Shown here in pieces: positions 54,826 to 63,893 of a DNA stretch of 64,000 bases (position 1 is its first letter; the number at the start of each line of letters is the position of its first letter). The position numbers and the translations under genes are program-made. Under the pieces are notes generated by a model. It was not told where the DNA came from. It did not search any database and saw nothing but the letters and a program-made list of their open reading frames with translations. This DNA comes from JAAELZ01 sp965237995 (GTDB lineage: Bacteria; Pseudomonadota; Gammaproteobacteria; Arenicellales; Poriferihabitantaceae), in assembly GCA_965237995.1 (NCBI GenBank), contig CBDEGO010000004.1:1-64000 (forward strand), read 5' to 3'.

Positions 54826-56130
54826 TTAACGGTAACCAGCGGCTTCCATTGCTTCGTTAGTAATAGCCTGCGCCTTAGCGAGAGCTTCAGCCACTGTTTG
54901 TTGTCCAGCATACGCTGCGGAGAACTCTTGGCTAACGTCTGTAGCAATACCAGCAAACTCAGGGATGGCTGCGAACTGAACACCTACATAGGGACTCGGA
55001 TCAACTGTAGAGTTAGTTGGGTCAGCTGATAGGATTGAATCCAGTGTCATCTGTGCGAATGGGATATCCTTGTAGTTAGGATTCTTATACAAAGAAGTAC
55101 GTGCACCTGGAGGTACATTAGCCCAACCTTCTTTACCTGCCACTAACTCGATGTAGCTATTAGATGTTGCCCACTCGATGAACTGCTTAGCAGCTTCTTC
55201 TTTCTGCGTGCCTGCTGGAATACCTAATGCCCATGCCCACAACCAGTTAGAACGCTTACCTAGACCATTGTCAGGAGCCAGTGCAAAACCCACACTATCA
55301 GCTACTGTTGAATCTTTCGGGTTAGTCACGAATGAAGCCGCAACAGTTGCATCAATCCACATGCCACACTTGCCCTGTTGGAAAAGTGATAGGTTTTCGT
55401 TGAAGCCATTGGTTGCGAAACCAGCTGGACCCGCATCATCCATCATGTTCTTGAAGAAGTTCAACGTATCCGACCACTCACGTGAATCAAACTGAGCATT
55501 CCAGTCCTCATCAAACCAACGAGCACCAAATGAGTTAGACATGGCAGTAATGAAAGCACCGCCTTCACCCCAACCTGCTTTACCGCGTAGGCAAATACCA
55601 TTTATTTCAGCGTCACGATCAGTCATCGCACGTGCTGCTTTAGCAATAAAAGACCAAGATGGGTCTTTAGGCATTTCCATTCCCGCTTTTGCCATTAGAT
55701 CAGTGCGGTACATGATCATAGAAGACTCACCGTAGAATGGCGCGGCATACATAGTGCCGTCGTGAGATAAACCACCTGCCATTGCTGGTAGAATATCAGC
55801 AGCATTGTAGTCTGCACTAAGATCATTCAGTGGTACCAACCAGCCATTCTTACCCCAGATAGGTGTTTCGTACATACCAATTGTCATGATATCGAAAGCA
55901 CCACCTTTAGTCGTGATATCAGTCGTTACACGCTGACGCAGAACGTTCTCTTCTAGTGTTACCCATTCTACTGTGTGACCAGTTTTGTCAGTGAAGTCTG
56001 CAGTTAGGCCTTGCATGCGAATCATGTCACCGTTGTTAACGGTAGCAATCGTCAAATTGTCTGCAACTGCACTACCAGTTGCAAAAATTGATAGCGCGGC
56101 AGCTGCGCTAAATATCGGTTTTAAGTTCAT
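54826..56130 (-). CDS. Polyol ABC transporter periplasmic binding protein (SmoE/MtlE-like)
   Basis: 434 aa with a signal peptide (IFSAAAALSIFATGSAVA, cleavage near residue 23). The mature protein starts DNLTIATVNNGDMIRMQGLTADFTDKTGHTVEWVTLEENVLRQRVTTDI, typical of sorbitol/mannitol binding proteins. Two cysteines (GICLRG and GKCGMW) may pair. It is the first gene of the polyol operon, below a tandem operator shared with the araC-type gene. Confidence 0.92.
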   Translation of the reverse strand: MNLKPIFSAAAALSIFATGSAVADNLTIATVNNGDMIRMQGLTADFTDKTGHTVEWVTLEENVLRQRVTTDITTKGGAFDIMTIGMYETPIWGKNGWLVPLNDLSADYNAADILPAMAGGLSHDGTMYAAPFYGESSMIMYRTDLMAKAGMEMPKDPSWSFIAKAARAMTDRDAEINGICLRGKAGWGEGGAFITAMSNSFGARWFDEDWNAQFDSREWSDTLNFFKNMMDDAGPAGFATNGFNENLSLFQQGKCGMWIDATVAASFVTNPKDSTVADSVGFALAPDNGLGKRSNWLWAWALGIPAGTQKEEAAKQFIEWATSNSYIELVAGKEGWANVPPGARTSLYKNPNYKDIPFAQMTLDSILSADPTNSTVDPSPYVGVQFAAIPEFAGIATDVSQEFSAAYAGQQTVAEALAKAQAITNEAMEAAGYR

Positions 56131-56167
56131 CGAGTTTCCTCCGGTTTAGGTTTATTTAGTAGTTCGC

Positions 56168-56220
56168 GTATAGAACCATATAATGTTTACGCGCGTCAAG
56201 ATTAATTTTACTCGCGTTCA
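56168..56220. promoter_or_regulatory. Tandem operator pair in the polyol operon promoter
   Basis: 56168-56200 matches 25077-25109 with two mismatches. A second element (TTTACTCGCGTTCA, 56207-56220) lies 21 bp from the first (TTTACGCGCGTCAAG, 56186-56200), the same spacing as at 25.1 kb. On the minus strand the near element contains TTGACG, a possible -35 box. Confidence 0.75.
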
Positions 56221-56223
56221 CTT

Positions 56224-57255
56224 TTATGCAGATTGTCGCATTACCAGATTGGCTGAGAAAAGTGTTTCCTCTCGCTGCGGGAGTTGTCCACCATTTTCAA
56301 TTAGTCGAAATAATGTTTCTACTGAGTGTTCTGATACAGCATTGTAATCATGTGCGGCAGTCGTAAGTGACGGACAAGTAAACCTTGAAAATGGATGGTC
56401 ATCATGAGATGCAACCCGCAAAACATCATCCTGTCCTCTGCCTACACTGACACCCTTCTCGTAGCACGCAGAAAGCAAACCGATGGCAAGGCGGTCGTTG
56501 CTGCATAAAATCGTATTGGAGGTCAGCGTATCTTGTTTGAGTAAGTTCAGTCCACCTTGTCGACCAATTCCTTCAAAGTCCCATCCTTTGCCGTCAATAC
56601 TAATTACCAACGGTTCAAGCTGTAATCGTTGCATCATACTGAGATAGGCCTCTCTTCGCTTATTAGCATTGGGATTAACGGGAGACCTCATCTCAAAAAA
56701 ACATGGCGGCTCGCCGGTTCGGCTTAGATATTCTACTGTTTGTGATACAAACGAATAGTTATCTGACCCAACAAAAGCTTCTCCTATACCTTGAATGTTG
56801 CTATCAAAAAGAATAGTTGGAACTTTCTTACAAAATGCCTCGATCATCGATTTATTCGATTCGCGCCCCAATGGAGCCAGAAGCACACCCGCTGGTTTAA
56901 GCGATCGCAGGCCATCAAGAATGTCGCTCTCTAGAGAAGACTCACCGTGAGAACTAAACAACAATGGGCTAAAGCCGGCCTCCAAGCAACGCCTCTCTAT
57001 AGCCCTTACAATTTCTGCGAAAAATGGATCAGACAAATATGGAACGACAATACCAATGTTTTTGGTCATGCTGCGGTTTTGATTCATCGCAAAAACGTTC
57101 GGGCGATAATCAAATTCTTCCACCGCCGCTTCAATACGCTCACGCGTTGAAGCCCGTACACTTTTAGGGTTATTAAAATATTTCGAGACAGTAGGACGAG
57201 ATATACCGCTAACAGCAGCAAACTCTTGCATATTTTTAATTTTTAGTGATCTCAT
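56224..57255 (-). CDS. LacI-family transcriptional regulator
   Basis: 343 aa. The N-terminal helix-turn-helix and hinge cover about residues 8-65 (MQEFAAVSGISRPTVSKYFNNPKSVRASTRERIEAAVEEFDYRPN). The sugar-binding type I periplasmic-like domain covers 75-340 (NIGIVVPYLSDPFFAEIVRAIER). It lies 93 bp upstream of the polyol binding-protein gene on the same strand, next to CG-centred palindromes typical of LacI sites. Probably represses the polyol operon. Confidence 0.9.
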   Translation of the reverse strand: MRSLKIKNMQEFAAVSGISRPTVSKYFNNPKSVRASTRERIEAAVEEFDYRPNVFAMNQNRSMTKNIGIVVPYLSDPFFAEIVRAIERRCLEAGFSPLLFSSHGESSLESDILDGLRSLKPAGVLLAPLGRESNKSMIEAFCKKVPTILFDSNIQGIGEAFVGSDNYSFVSQTVEYLSRTGEPPCFFEMRSPVNPNANKRREAYLSMMQRLQLEPLVISIDGKGWDFEGIGRQGGLNLLKQDTLTSNTILCSNDRLAIGLLSACYEKGVSVGRGQDDVLRVASHDDHPFSRFTCPSLTTAAHDYNAVSEHSVETLFRLIENGGQLPQREETLFSANLVMRQSA

Positions 57256-57273
57256 GATCGCTTACCCCCTTTT

Positions 57274-57837
57274 TTAGTTATCGATAAATACGTGACCGAA
57301 ATAGGCAAATATGCCTATCATTATCCCAGTGAATAATTGTGCATGAACAAGATAAGAAAATTTCTTCATCTCTTTTGGCGTGTACTTCCAACTTATAAAA
57401 AGGCCAAATGCCCCTTGCCATATAACCAATATCAGGACGGCTGGAAAAAATAGAATATGCATGGGTATTCCCACAAGTGCAATATGCAAAAGTATTATTG
57501 CAACAGCAGCGATTCCAAAATACAAATGTGTTCGGTCCAGAAACCGGATCACCTTTTGGAACGTTGATGCACCTAAAGGTGAAGAATACTCAGGCAATAA
57601 CCGTTTTGATAATGCTCCTTTTCCCAGTGCTAATTTAAGCGCAGTTCGCATATATATAAACACGAGAAGCCATAAGCCAATTTCACCCACGCCTTCCCCA
57701 AGCTCGGATAAAAATGTCTCATGCTCAGGGACGGGAGGATATTGAAAACCTATGTACAGATAGTAGCTAACCGATAAAATAATAGTCGCTGCAGTAAAAA
57801 TTAAAATTTTTCTTAATTCGTTAGATAATGCGTTCAT
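57274..57837 (-). CDS. Histidine-containing membrane protein of unknown function
   Basis: 187 aa with about five predicted helices (near residues 11-31, 52-70, 104-122, 127-150 and 166-184). His104, His118, His165 and His182 lie in or near helices, as in b-haem-binding ferric-reductase or cytochrome b561-like proteins. No such family could be confirmed. It lies 18 bp before lacI on the same strand, so the two may share a transcript. Confidence 0.6.
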   Translation of the reverse strand: MNALSNELRKILIFTAATIILSVSYYLYIGFQYPPVPEHETFLSELGEGVGEIGLWLLVFIYMRTALKLALGKGALSKRLLPEYSSPLGASTFQKVIRFLDRTHLYFGIAAVAIILLHIALVGIPMHILFFPAVLILVIWQGAFGLFISWKYTPKEMKKFSYLVHAQLFTGIMIGIFAYFGHVFIDN

Positions 57838-58072
57838 ATTCTGTTCTGTTTTTTAGCTTTTAGATCGGGCTTATTAGATTAACTTAATAGTCCCAGTTAA
57901 TTTGGTTTCTAGCACTAGCTAATAGGCAGCACCTATGTCACGCCACTGACTTAGAGCAACTGCTTCTCATTTTCTTGTAATTTTCTCGTCTTTGAAAATG
58001 TCTTTCGTAATTAAAATGATTATAGACCTGGCTATGAATACTCGTGAATTTCTGAAGTGCTTCGCGATATCT

Positions 58073-58414
58073 TTATTGCTTACGTAAGAAGCGGGCTAAT
58101 TCTACCTCGTCAATGAAGCCCTGTGTAACCTTGACAATAATCTCGCCAATTTGTTTCGTATCAAATGATAAAGTAATACTGTTAGAACGTAGACTAATAT
58201 CCATTGCACTAAATGCTGTACGTTTATTACCGTCATTAAACGCACGGCCAACAGCAACGATCACAGCATACGTCGCAGCTAGATCATACTCGTTACGAAT
58301 TAATCTAAAGCTAATGCGGTTGTCCACACAATTAACAATCGCCTCCAACGACTTGTTCCCTGCTAACCCTTGTAGCTCATTCTCGTTAATGATGTCTTCA
58401 TGAATTAGAAACAC
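58073..58414 (-). CDS. doc: Doc/Fic-family toxin with altered catalytic motif, probably inactive
   Basis: 113 aa as called from a GTG at 58414. The homologous reading continues about nine codons upstream (IKTLISHDV) without a usual start codon. The Fic motif HxFxDGNKR reads RAFNDGNKR here: the catalytic His is Arg, a single A-to-G change (CAT to CGT). Active Doc adds phosphate to EF-Tu. It is paired with a frameshifted Phd-type antitoxin, consistent with toxin loss first. Confidence 0.75.
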   Translation of the reverse strand: MFLIHEDIINENELQGLAGNKSLEAIVNCVDNRISFRLIRNEYDLAATYAVIVAVGRAFNDGNKRTAFSAMDISLRSNSITLSFDTKQIGEIIVKVTQGFIDEVELARFLRKQ

Positions 58415-58440
58415 GTCATGACTTATCAGTGTTTTAATGA

Positions 58441-58694
58441 CTATTTATCCTTGAGGTAATCAAGCACGGGTTGACGACTCGCCTTTGATTTCTTAAGTAA
58501 CTTACTGACTTCGCCTTCAGTGGTCGGTTCAAACTTTAGTTGCTCAACAGCGCTTGCAGGCACTAGATAACCAACGACAGTATTGCGGTTAAGTACCGCT
58601 ACAGATGTATCCCCGCGTTTGAAAGAACTTTTGCTGGGTCGCGTAACTCTGTTAGAGATACGGTCTTATTGGTAAGGAGCTTTTGCATGAGCAT
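58441..58694 (-). pseudogene. phd: Phd/YefM-type antitoxin, frameshifted
   Basis: It begins MQKLLTNKTVSLTELRDPAK (ATG 58688, or 58694). After VLSNAG the frame runs into a TAG at 58599-58601. Adding one C to the four-C run at 58611-58614 restores a typical Phd: GDTSVAVLNRNTVVGYLVPASAVEQL and a C-terminal tail ending LDYLKDK. It lies just upstream of doc. Only the DNA-binding N-terminus could still be made, as a truncated 29-residue peptide. Confidence 0.85.
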
Positions 58695-58741
58695 ATGCCT
58701 CTTTATAATAGATGATTAAACATATATTTAATTGTATACTA

Positions 58742-58769
58742 ATCATACGGAGTCTATGGTCTTTGTCAA
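58742..58769 (-). promoter_or_regulatory. Sigma-70 promoter of the phd-doc pair
   Basis: On the minus strand a perfect -35 TTGACA (58769-58764), a 16-bp spacer and a near-perfect -10 TATGAT (58747-58742) precede the antitoxin. Inverted arms ATGATTA / TAATCAT overlap the -10 region and could be the antitoxin operator. Confidence 0.75.
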
Positions 58770-58934
58770 TAGTGTGCCGATGCCATCATGGTATAGAGAT
58801 CATTTGAAATATCTCACACCCTTTAAAAAAGCTTAATTTAGTGAAAATCTCGTCATTAATCGGAATGATGGAAAGACTATCCGCTGGCGTATTCTTTCAC
58901 ACCCTCAATTAGGGGGGCTGATGCTATTGTGGCG

Positions 58935-59333
58935 TTAAAATTTAGCTACAATGCCCAAATCCTTACGCACTGTAGGCTCGGCCACTGATTCAAGACGCTT
59001 ATCTCGCCAAGACGCAAGCATCGCCGGTTTTAATCATTCAAGCGGAACCTGTCCAATCTCGGTCCCTATAAGCTTATTCATATAGTAGACTTCATCTTGA
59101 TGGCCTTTCTTCTTAGTAGAAATCTCATCAAGATAACAAGAAAGAAACTCAGCGAGTGTCGTGGGAACTTCGTTGTCCACTTCAGTCTATGTACGAAAAT
59201 CCATTTCAGATACCACTTCATGCGCCCAACGTTCAGCGGGTGCATTGGTTCGAAATATTTTGACAACGTTTTTCCAACCCTTACGGCAAATTTGAGCTCG
59301 CCATCCGTTTACTCGTTTTTCTAGATACGCCAT
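58935..59333 (-). pseudogene. Tyrosine integrase remnant (N-terminal part)
   Basis: From an ATG at 59333 with an upstream GAGG. The frame encodes MAYLEKRVNGWRAQICRKGW and, further on, TLAEFLSCYLDEISTKKKGHQ and LKPAMLASWRDKRLESVAEPTVRKDL. This is the arm-binding and core-binding pattern of phage-type integrases. Stops interrupt it at codons 49, 100 and 133. The catalytic C-terminal domain (RHRY residues) is not recognisable downstream. It starts 88 bp from the tRNA-Pro 3' end and points away from it, the classic position for an island integrase. Confidence 0.82.
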
Positions 59334-59406
59334 CACTTACCGCCTCTAATCTATGCAATTCCCTCATAAGAGTCATAAAGGTAAATTTAAAAAATAGAGA
59401 CGTCGC

Positions 59407-59498
<92 letters not shown>

Positions 59499-59558
59499 AT
59501 ATATAAAACTACTATAAAATTGAAAGCCCTAGAGTGAGGCTAAACGCTGAATCGAATT

Positions 59559-59942
59559 TTACTTTAACATAGACACAACTTCATCTAATTCCTTGACGAT
59601 TTGTGTAATGGTTTTTTTCATGTCGGCGGTTGATATGGCCGTATTTGAACTCGCTTCAACTTCCATGCCGCCAGATGATTCCAACTTAACTCTTGCTCCT
59701 GAGATGGTAAAACCTTCAGCGTACAGCAGCTGTCGAATAGTTCGCACCAACTTAACTTCGTGACGCTGGTAATAACGGCGATTCCCTCGGCGTTTTACCG
59801 GCTTTAGTTGATCGAATTCTTGTTCCCAGTACCGAAGCACATGCGGTTTAATATCACACAATTTGCTTACTTCACCAATGGTGAAGTATCGCTTACCGGG
59901 TATTGCTGGCAAGTCCATCGCGCCAGTATCGAGCATTGTCAT
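59559..59942 (-). CDS. MerR-family transcriptional regulator (ihfA-linked)
   Basis: 127 aa. The MerR winged helix covers about residues 17-85 (RYFTIGEVSKLCDIKPHVLRYWEQEFDQLKPVKRRGNRRYYQRHEVKLVRTIRQLL). A short C-terminal coiled tail lacks metal-binding cysteines. A start at the Met of MLDTG (59936) is also possible. Located 10 bp after ihfA, as in many gammaproteobacteria; its regulon is not known to me. Confidence 0.9.
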   Translation of the reverse strand: MTMLDTGAMDLPAIPGKRYFTIGEVSKLCDIKPHVLRYWEQEFDQLKPVKRRGNRRYYQRHEVKLVRTIRQLLYAEGFTISGARVKLESSGGMEVEASSNTAISTADMKKTITQIVKELDEVVSMLK

Positions 59943-59952
59943 ATTTTATGTT

Positions 59953-60273
59953 CTAATTCTTTTCGGCTATTATATTGGTAAGCGTTGCTGAATTGCTACT
60001 AATACGTTTTTTCAATTTTTGACTTGCTCGAAAAGTGACCACTCTGCGCGCCGAAATAGGGACTTCTTCACCTGTTTTTGGGTTTCTTCCCGGACGCGAG
60101 CTTTTATCGCGTAAGACAAAACTACCGAATCCAGAAATTTTAACCGCCTCTCCACTCTCCAACGAAGAGCGAATCTCTTCAAAAAATTGATCGATGATGT
60201 CTTTCGCTTCTCTTTTATTAAATCCAACTTCATCAAACAAGGCTTCAGCTAAGCGTGCTTTTGTAATTGTCAT
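59953..60273 (-). CDS. ihfA: Integration host factor alpha subunit
   Basis: 106 aa, close to the usual IHF-alpha length. It has TKARLAEALFDEVGFNKREAKDIIDQFFEEIRSSLESGE, then VKISGFGSFVLRDKSSRPGRNPKTGEEVPISARRVVTFRASQKLKKRI, with the DNA-intercalating Pro in the RPGRNPKTGE arm. It forms a heterodimer with IHF-beta, bends DNA and assists recombination and transcription. It lies 21 bp after pheT. Confidence 0.96.
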   Translation of the reverse strand: MTITKARLAEALFDEVGFNKREAKDIIDQFFEEIRSSLESGEAVKISGFGSFVLRDKSSRPGRNPKTGEEVPISARRVVTFRASQKLKKRISSNSATLTNIIAEKN

Positions 60274-60294
60274 GTTGGCTTAATTTTTTTTGAT

Positions 60295-62682
60295 TTAAGT
60301 TCTTAATCGAGCGTCAAATTTACTTTTTAGGCCACTCAACACAGCCTCGATAATTGACTCTATTTGCTCAGATGAAACACTATCACTTTTTGATTGGAAT
60401 GTTAAGCTAACTGCAAGGCTTTTTTGGCCTTGTTCCACTTTATTGCCTGTATAAGTATCAAATATTGCGCATTTTTTTAATAACTTACCAGAGATATCTG
60501 AAATTTCTTTCACTACCTGTTGCGCTGGAATAGACTCATCTAACACTAAGGCTAAGTCGCGCTTTGATTCTGGAAACCTAGAGATATCGTTATAACTGGG
60601 AAGTGCAGCATTTGTCAGAGCCTGTAAATCTAATTCCGCCAAATACGTCGTCTGATTTAAATCAAAGTGGTTTTGCACATTAGGATGCAATGCGCCTAAT
60701 AAACCAATGCATTGGCCATCCAGTTTAATTTGTGCCGCCTGTCCTGGGTGCAACATGGCAATAGAATGCTTCTCGTAACTGATTTGACCGGCCACACCAA
60801 AGCGCGCGAATAAGCGATCTAACTCCCCCTTAAGGTCAAAATAGTCACTCTGTCTTTCTTCACCGTTCCAGTGCGTGTTGTTTCTATTTCCCGACAATAA
60901 AAGCGCAAGCTTTTCAGTCTCTTGCACGCCTGTTTCATTAGTAGACTTAGGCTGGAACACGTTGCCTAATTCGAAATAGCGATGCCGTTGATGCTGCCGC
61001 TGTTGATTAGTTTTCGCTGTGTTCAGCAAACCTGTCCAAATACTCAAACGCATTTGTGACATATTCTCGGCAATCGGGTTAGCTAAAGCAACCGCTGCTG
61101 TTTCTCCAAATAGTGCTTTTTGATCTATCGGGTCAACAAAACTATATGATATGACTTCACGATAATTTGCCGCTGCGAGATGCTGTTTTAACGCGATGGC
61201 AGAAATCACTTGTTCAGAGGCATTGCTAGGCACACTGTGCAGCCTCGGCATGCGTGGAGTAATTTGATCGAAACCAATGGTTCTTCCAACTTCTTCAATT
61301 AGGTCGTGCTCAGCCCGTATATCGAAACGCCAACTTGGCGGGGTGACCTGCCAACCACCCTCCACGGGCGTTGTTGGCATACCTAATCGCAGTAAGTTTG
61401 CTGCTATATCATCCGCAGCCACTTCGATGCCAAGTAAGCGATTCACTTGGTTATGGCGCAATGTGATAGGCGACAAATTTGGCATCGCCTGCTCATCAAT
61501 TGTATCGGTAATTTCACCGTATTCACCACCCACAATATCAATCAGCAGTTCACATGCCCGTTCACAGGCTCTGCGCGGCAAATCAAAATCGACACCGCGC
61601 TCAAAGCGATGTGACGCATCGGTATGCAACCCCAATTTACGGGCGCGCCCTAAAATAGCCTCTGAAGAAAAGTAGGCAGCCTCTAGAAAAATATCCGTCG
61701 TATTGTCATCAATCGCAGAATCTAAACCGCCCATCACGCCCGCAAGTGCGATAGGCCCTTGCTCGTCTGTGATTAACAACATGTCGTCCGTTAAGTTAAC
61801 GTCTTGCCCATCAAGCAAAGTTAACGCTTCACCTTGTTGGGTAAAGCGCACTGTGATAGCGCCTTGGACTTTATTGTGGTCAAACGCGTGCATTGGTTGG
61901 CCCATCTCCATCATGACAAAGTTGGTGACATCAACCACAGGGTCTATGCTACGCAGCCCAACGCGGCGCAGCTTTTCTTGCATCCAATCGGGTGACTGTA
62001 CTCCAGTGTTTATATTCTTGATTACTCGACCCACATAACGCGGACACGCATTCGGTGCAGCCAAATTTACCACTCTGGTTTCTGAATGACTGACTGCAAC
62101 AGGCGTGATGGAATGCGGCGTATAATCTGATTTAGCGATAACGCTCATTTCTCTAGCAACGCCTGCAATACTTAAACAATCCCCTCTATCCGGCGTTAAA
62201 TCTACATCGATGCAGTTATCGTTTAAATCTAAGTAGTCATCTATCAGCTGACCATTTTTCGCAGCCTGATTAAGTAACATTAAGCCACTTGATTGTTCCT
62301 CAAGCCCTAACTCAGCGAGAGAACAGAGCATGCCGCAAGAATCAACTCCGCGCACAGCCCGACGCTCGATCACTAAGCCATTTGGCAACGTTGCTCCTTC
62401 AATCGCTACAGGTGCCTTAATGCCTAAGGCCACATTTGGTGCACCGCACACAATAGTCAGCAGAGTATCTTGCCCTATCGACACTTGGCAAATATTTAAT
62501 TTATCGGCATCCGGATGAGGCGCTATTTCGACGACCTCGCCCACGCAGAAGTCGCGCCCTAAAGGCGCAACGGGTTCTACTGTTTCAACCTCTAAACCAG
62601 CTTGCGTCAAATTAATAGCTAATTGCTCAGTCGATATATCTAGCGCTGCCCACTCACGCAACCATGATTCACTAATTAACAT
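60295..62682 (-). CDS. pheT: Phenylalanyl-tRNA synthetase beta subunit
   Basis: 795 aa, the standard PheT length. The N-terminal tRNA-binding (EMAP-like) domain covers about residues 40-150 (FCVGEVVEIAPHPDADKLNICQVSIG). B3/B4 editing and B5 domains follow, with a C-terminal ferredoxin-fold anticodon-binding domain (SRFPESKRDLALVLDESIPAQQVV). It forms the alpha2-beta2 enzyme with PheS, whose gene ends 6 bp upstream. Confidence 0.97.
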   Translation of the reverse strand: MLISESWLREWAALDISTEQLAINLTQAGLEVETVEPVAPLGRDFCVGEVVEIAPHPDADKLNICQVSIGQDTLLTIVCGAPNVALGIKAPVAIEGATLPNGLVIERRAVRGVDSCGMLCSLAELGLEEQSSGLMLLNQAAKNGQLIDDYLDLNDNCIDVDLTPDRGDCLSIAGVAREMSVIAKSDYTPHSITPVAVSHSETRVVNLAAPNACPRYVGRVIKNINTGVQSPDWMQEKLRRVGLRSIDPVVDVTNFVMMEMGQPMHAFDHNKVQGAITVRFTQQGEALTLLDGQDVNLTDDMLLITDEQGPIALAGVMGGLDSAIDDNTTDIFLEAAYFSSEAILGRARKLGLHTDASHRFERGVDFDLPRRACERACELLIDIVGGEYGEITDTIDEQAMPNLSPITLRHNQVNRLLGIEVAADDIAANLLRLGMPTTPVEGGWQVTPPSWRFDIRAEHDLIEEVGRTIGFDQITPRMPRLHSVPSNASEQVISAIALKQHLAAANYREVISYSFVDPIDQKALFGETAAVALANPIAENMSQMRLSIWTGLLNTAKTNQQRQHQRHRYFELGNVFQPKSTNETGVQETEKLALLLSGNRNNTHWNGEERQSDYFDLKGELDRLFARFGVAGQISYEKHSIAMLHPGQAAQIKLDGQCIGLLGALHPNVQNHFDLNQTTYLAELDLQALTNAALPSYNDISRFPESKRDLALVLDESIPAQQVVKEISDISGKLLKKCAIFDTYTGNKVEQGQKSLAVSLTFQSKSDSVSSEQIESIIEAVLSGLKSKFDARLRT

Positions 62683-62688
62683 CGCCTG

Positions 62689-63720
62689 CTAACCTTTAAA
62701 CTGTTGTAGGAAATCGATCTCGTTGTCGAAAAACAAACGTAGATCGTTGACCCCATAACGCAACATCGTCAAGCGTTCTACTCCCAAACCAAAGGCGTAA
62801 CCGCTAAACTCTTCTGGATCAATATTGCCGTGCTTTAACACTTTAGGGTGCACCATTCCGCACCCTAATATTTCTATCCAGCCCGACTTCTTACAAATTC
62901 GACACCCCTCTCCTTCACAAAATACGCACTCAATATCTACTTCAGCGGAAGGTTCTGTAAATGGAAAATAAGATGGCCTAAAACGCACCCCCAAGTCTTT
63001 TTCGAAAAATGCCTGTAAGAAATAAATTAGTATCCCTTTGAGGTCGGCGAAAGATAAGTCTTTATCAACCGCCAAGCCTTCCAGTTGATGAAACATAGGC
63101 GTATGAGTAACGTCTGAATCGCAGCGATAAACTCGACCCGGCGCAATCACTTGAATCGGCGGCTTATGCTCGTGCATATAGCGAATTTGCACCGGAGAGG
63201 TATGAGTACGCAATACGGTGCTTTCATCTATATAGAAGGTGTCATGCATCGCTCGCGCTGGATGATTTTCTGGAATATTCAGCGCTTCAAAATTGTAATA
63301 GTCCGTTTCAATTTCTGGCCCTTTGGCAATTGAAAAACCCACCTTGCTAAATATATCTTCCATACGCGCCATAGTGCGCGTGATGGGGTGAATAGACCCA
63401 TCATAGTCGGCGTTGTAACCTGCAAGGGTGACGTCAATTTGTTCACTCGCCAATTTACTATTAAGCGCAACCAATTCTAGGGCAATTCGCTTTGTTTCAA
63501 GAGCATCTTGCACCGATTGGCGTACCGCGTTCACAGCATTACCAAACTCTTTACGTTCTTCATGAGGCAAGCTACCGATACGCTTAAGCAGCACCGTGAT
63601 ATTGCCCTTTTTACCTAACTCATCCACTCGAATTTGCTCAATTTGAGACACGTCCGACGCCGCAGCAATAGCTGCTAGTGCAGATGAATTGATGGAATCT
63701 AAAGATTGAGTTTCTGTCAC
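62689..63720 (-). CDS. pheS: Phenylalanyl-tRNA synthetase alpha subunit
   Basis: 343 aa. It has an N-terminal coiled coil, about residues 1-85, then the class II catalytic core: motif 2 region VLRTHTSPVQIRYM and VYRCDSDVTHTPMFHQLEG, motif 3 GYAFGLGVERLTMLRYG. An ECVFCEGEGCRICKKSGW zinc-like cysteine cluster lies in the core. It charges tRNA-Phe. It is preceded by a 173-bp leader with hairpins after rplT. Confidence 0.97.
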   Translation of the reverse strand: MTETQSLDSINSSALAAIAAASDVSQIEQIRVDELGKKGNITVLLKRIGSLPHEERKEFGNAVNAVRQSVQDALETKRIALELVALNSKLASEQIDVTLAGYNADYDGSIHPITRTMARMEDIFSKVGFSIAKGPEIETDYYNFEALNIPENHPARAMHDTFYIDESTVLRTHTSPVQIRYMHEHKPPIQVIAPGRVYRCDSDVTHTPMFHQLEGLAVDKDLSFADLKGILIYFLQAFFEKDLGVRFRPSYFPFTEPSAEVDIECVFCEGEGCRICKKSGWIEILGCGMVHPKVLKHGNIDPEEFSGYAFGLGVERLTMLRYGVNDLRLFFDNEIDFLQQFKG

Positions 63721-63817
63721 GCTTATAACCTAAGCAAAATATAGAAATAGAAGTTTACAATAATCGATACCGGCATCAGCCAGAACTTGCTTGTTCATTA
63801 CGATACCGACGGTTTAA

Positions 63818-63848
63818 CAAAAAAGGAGGGGCTTATGCAGCCTCTCCT
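63818..63848 (-). terminator. Terminator or attenuator hairpin between rplT and pheS
   Basis: 9-bp stem AGGAGGGGC / GCCTCTCCT (one G-T pair), 7-nt loop, followed on the minus strand by a T run. Upstream of it a second 10-bp hairpin (63867-63888, GAAGGTTGAT / ATCGACCTTC) begins within 10 nt of the rplT stop. No Phe-rich leader peptide was found, so simple termination or a non-peptide attenuator are both possible. Confidence 0.8.
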
Positions 63849-63893
63849 CTTTATTCTTTTATGGAAGAAGGTCGATAAATCAACCTTCAAAGG

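Noticed and set aside
59078..59324. Short frames on both strands near the integrase
   Set aside because: They are in other frames than the integrase remnant, which alone gives homologous-looking sequence.
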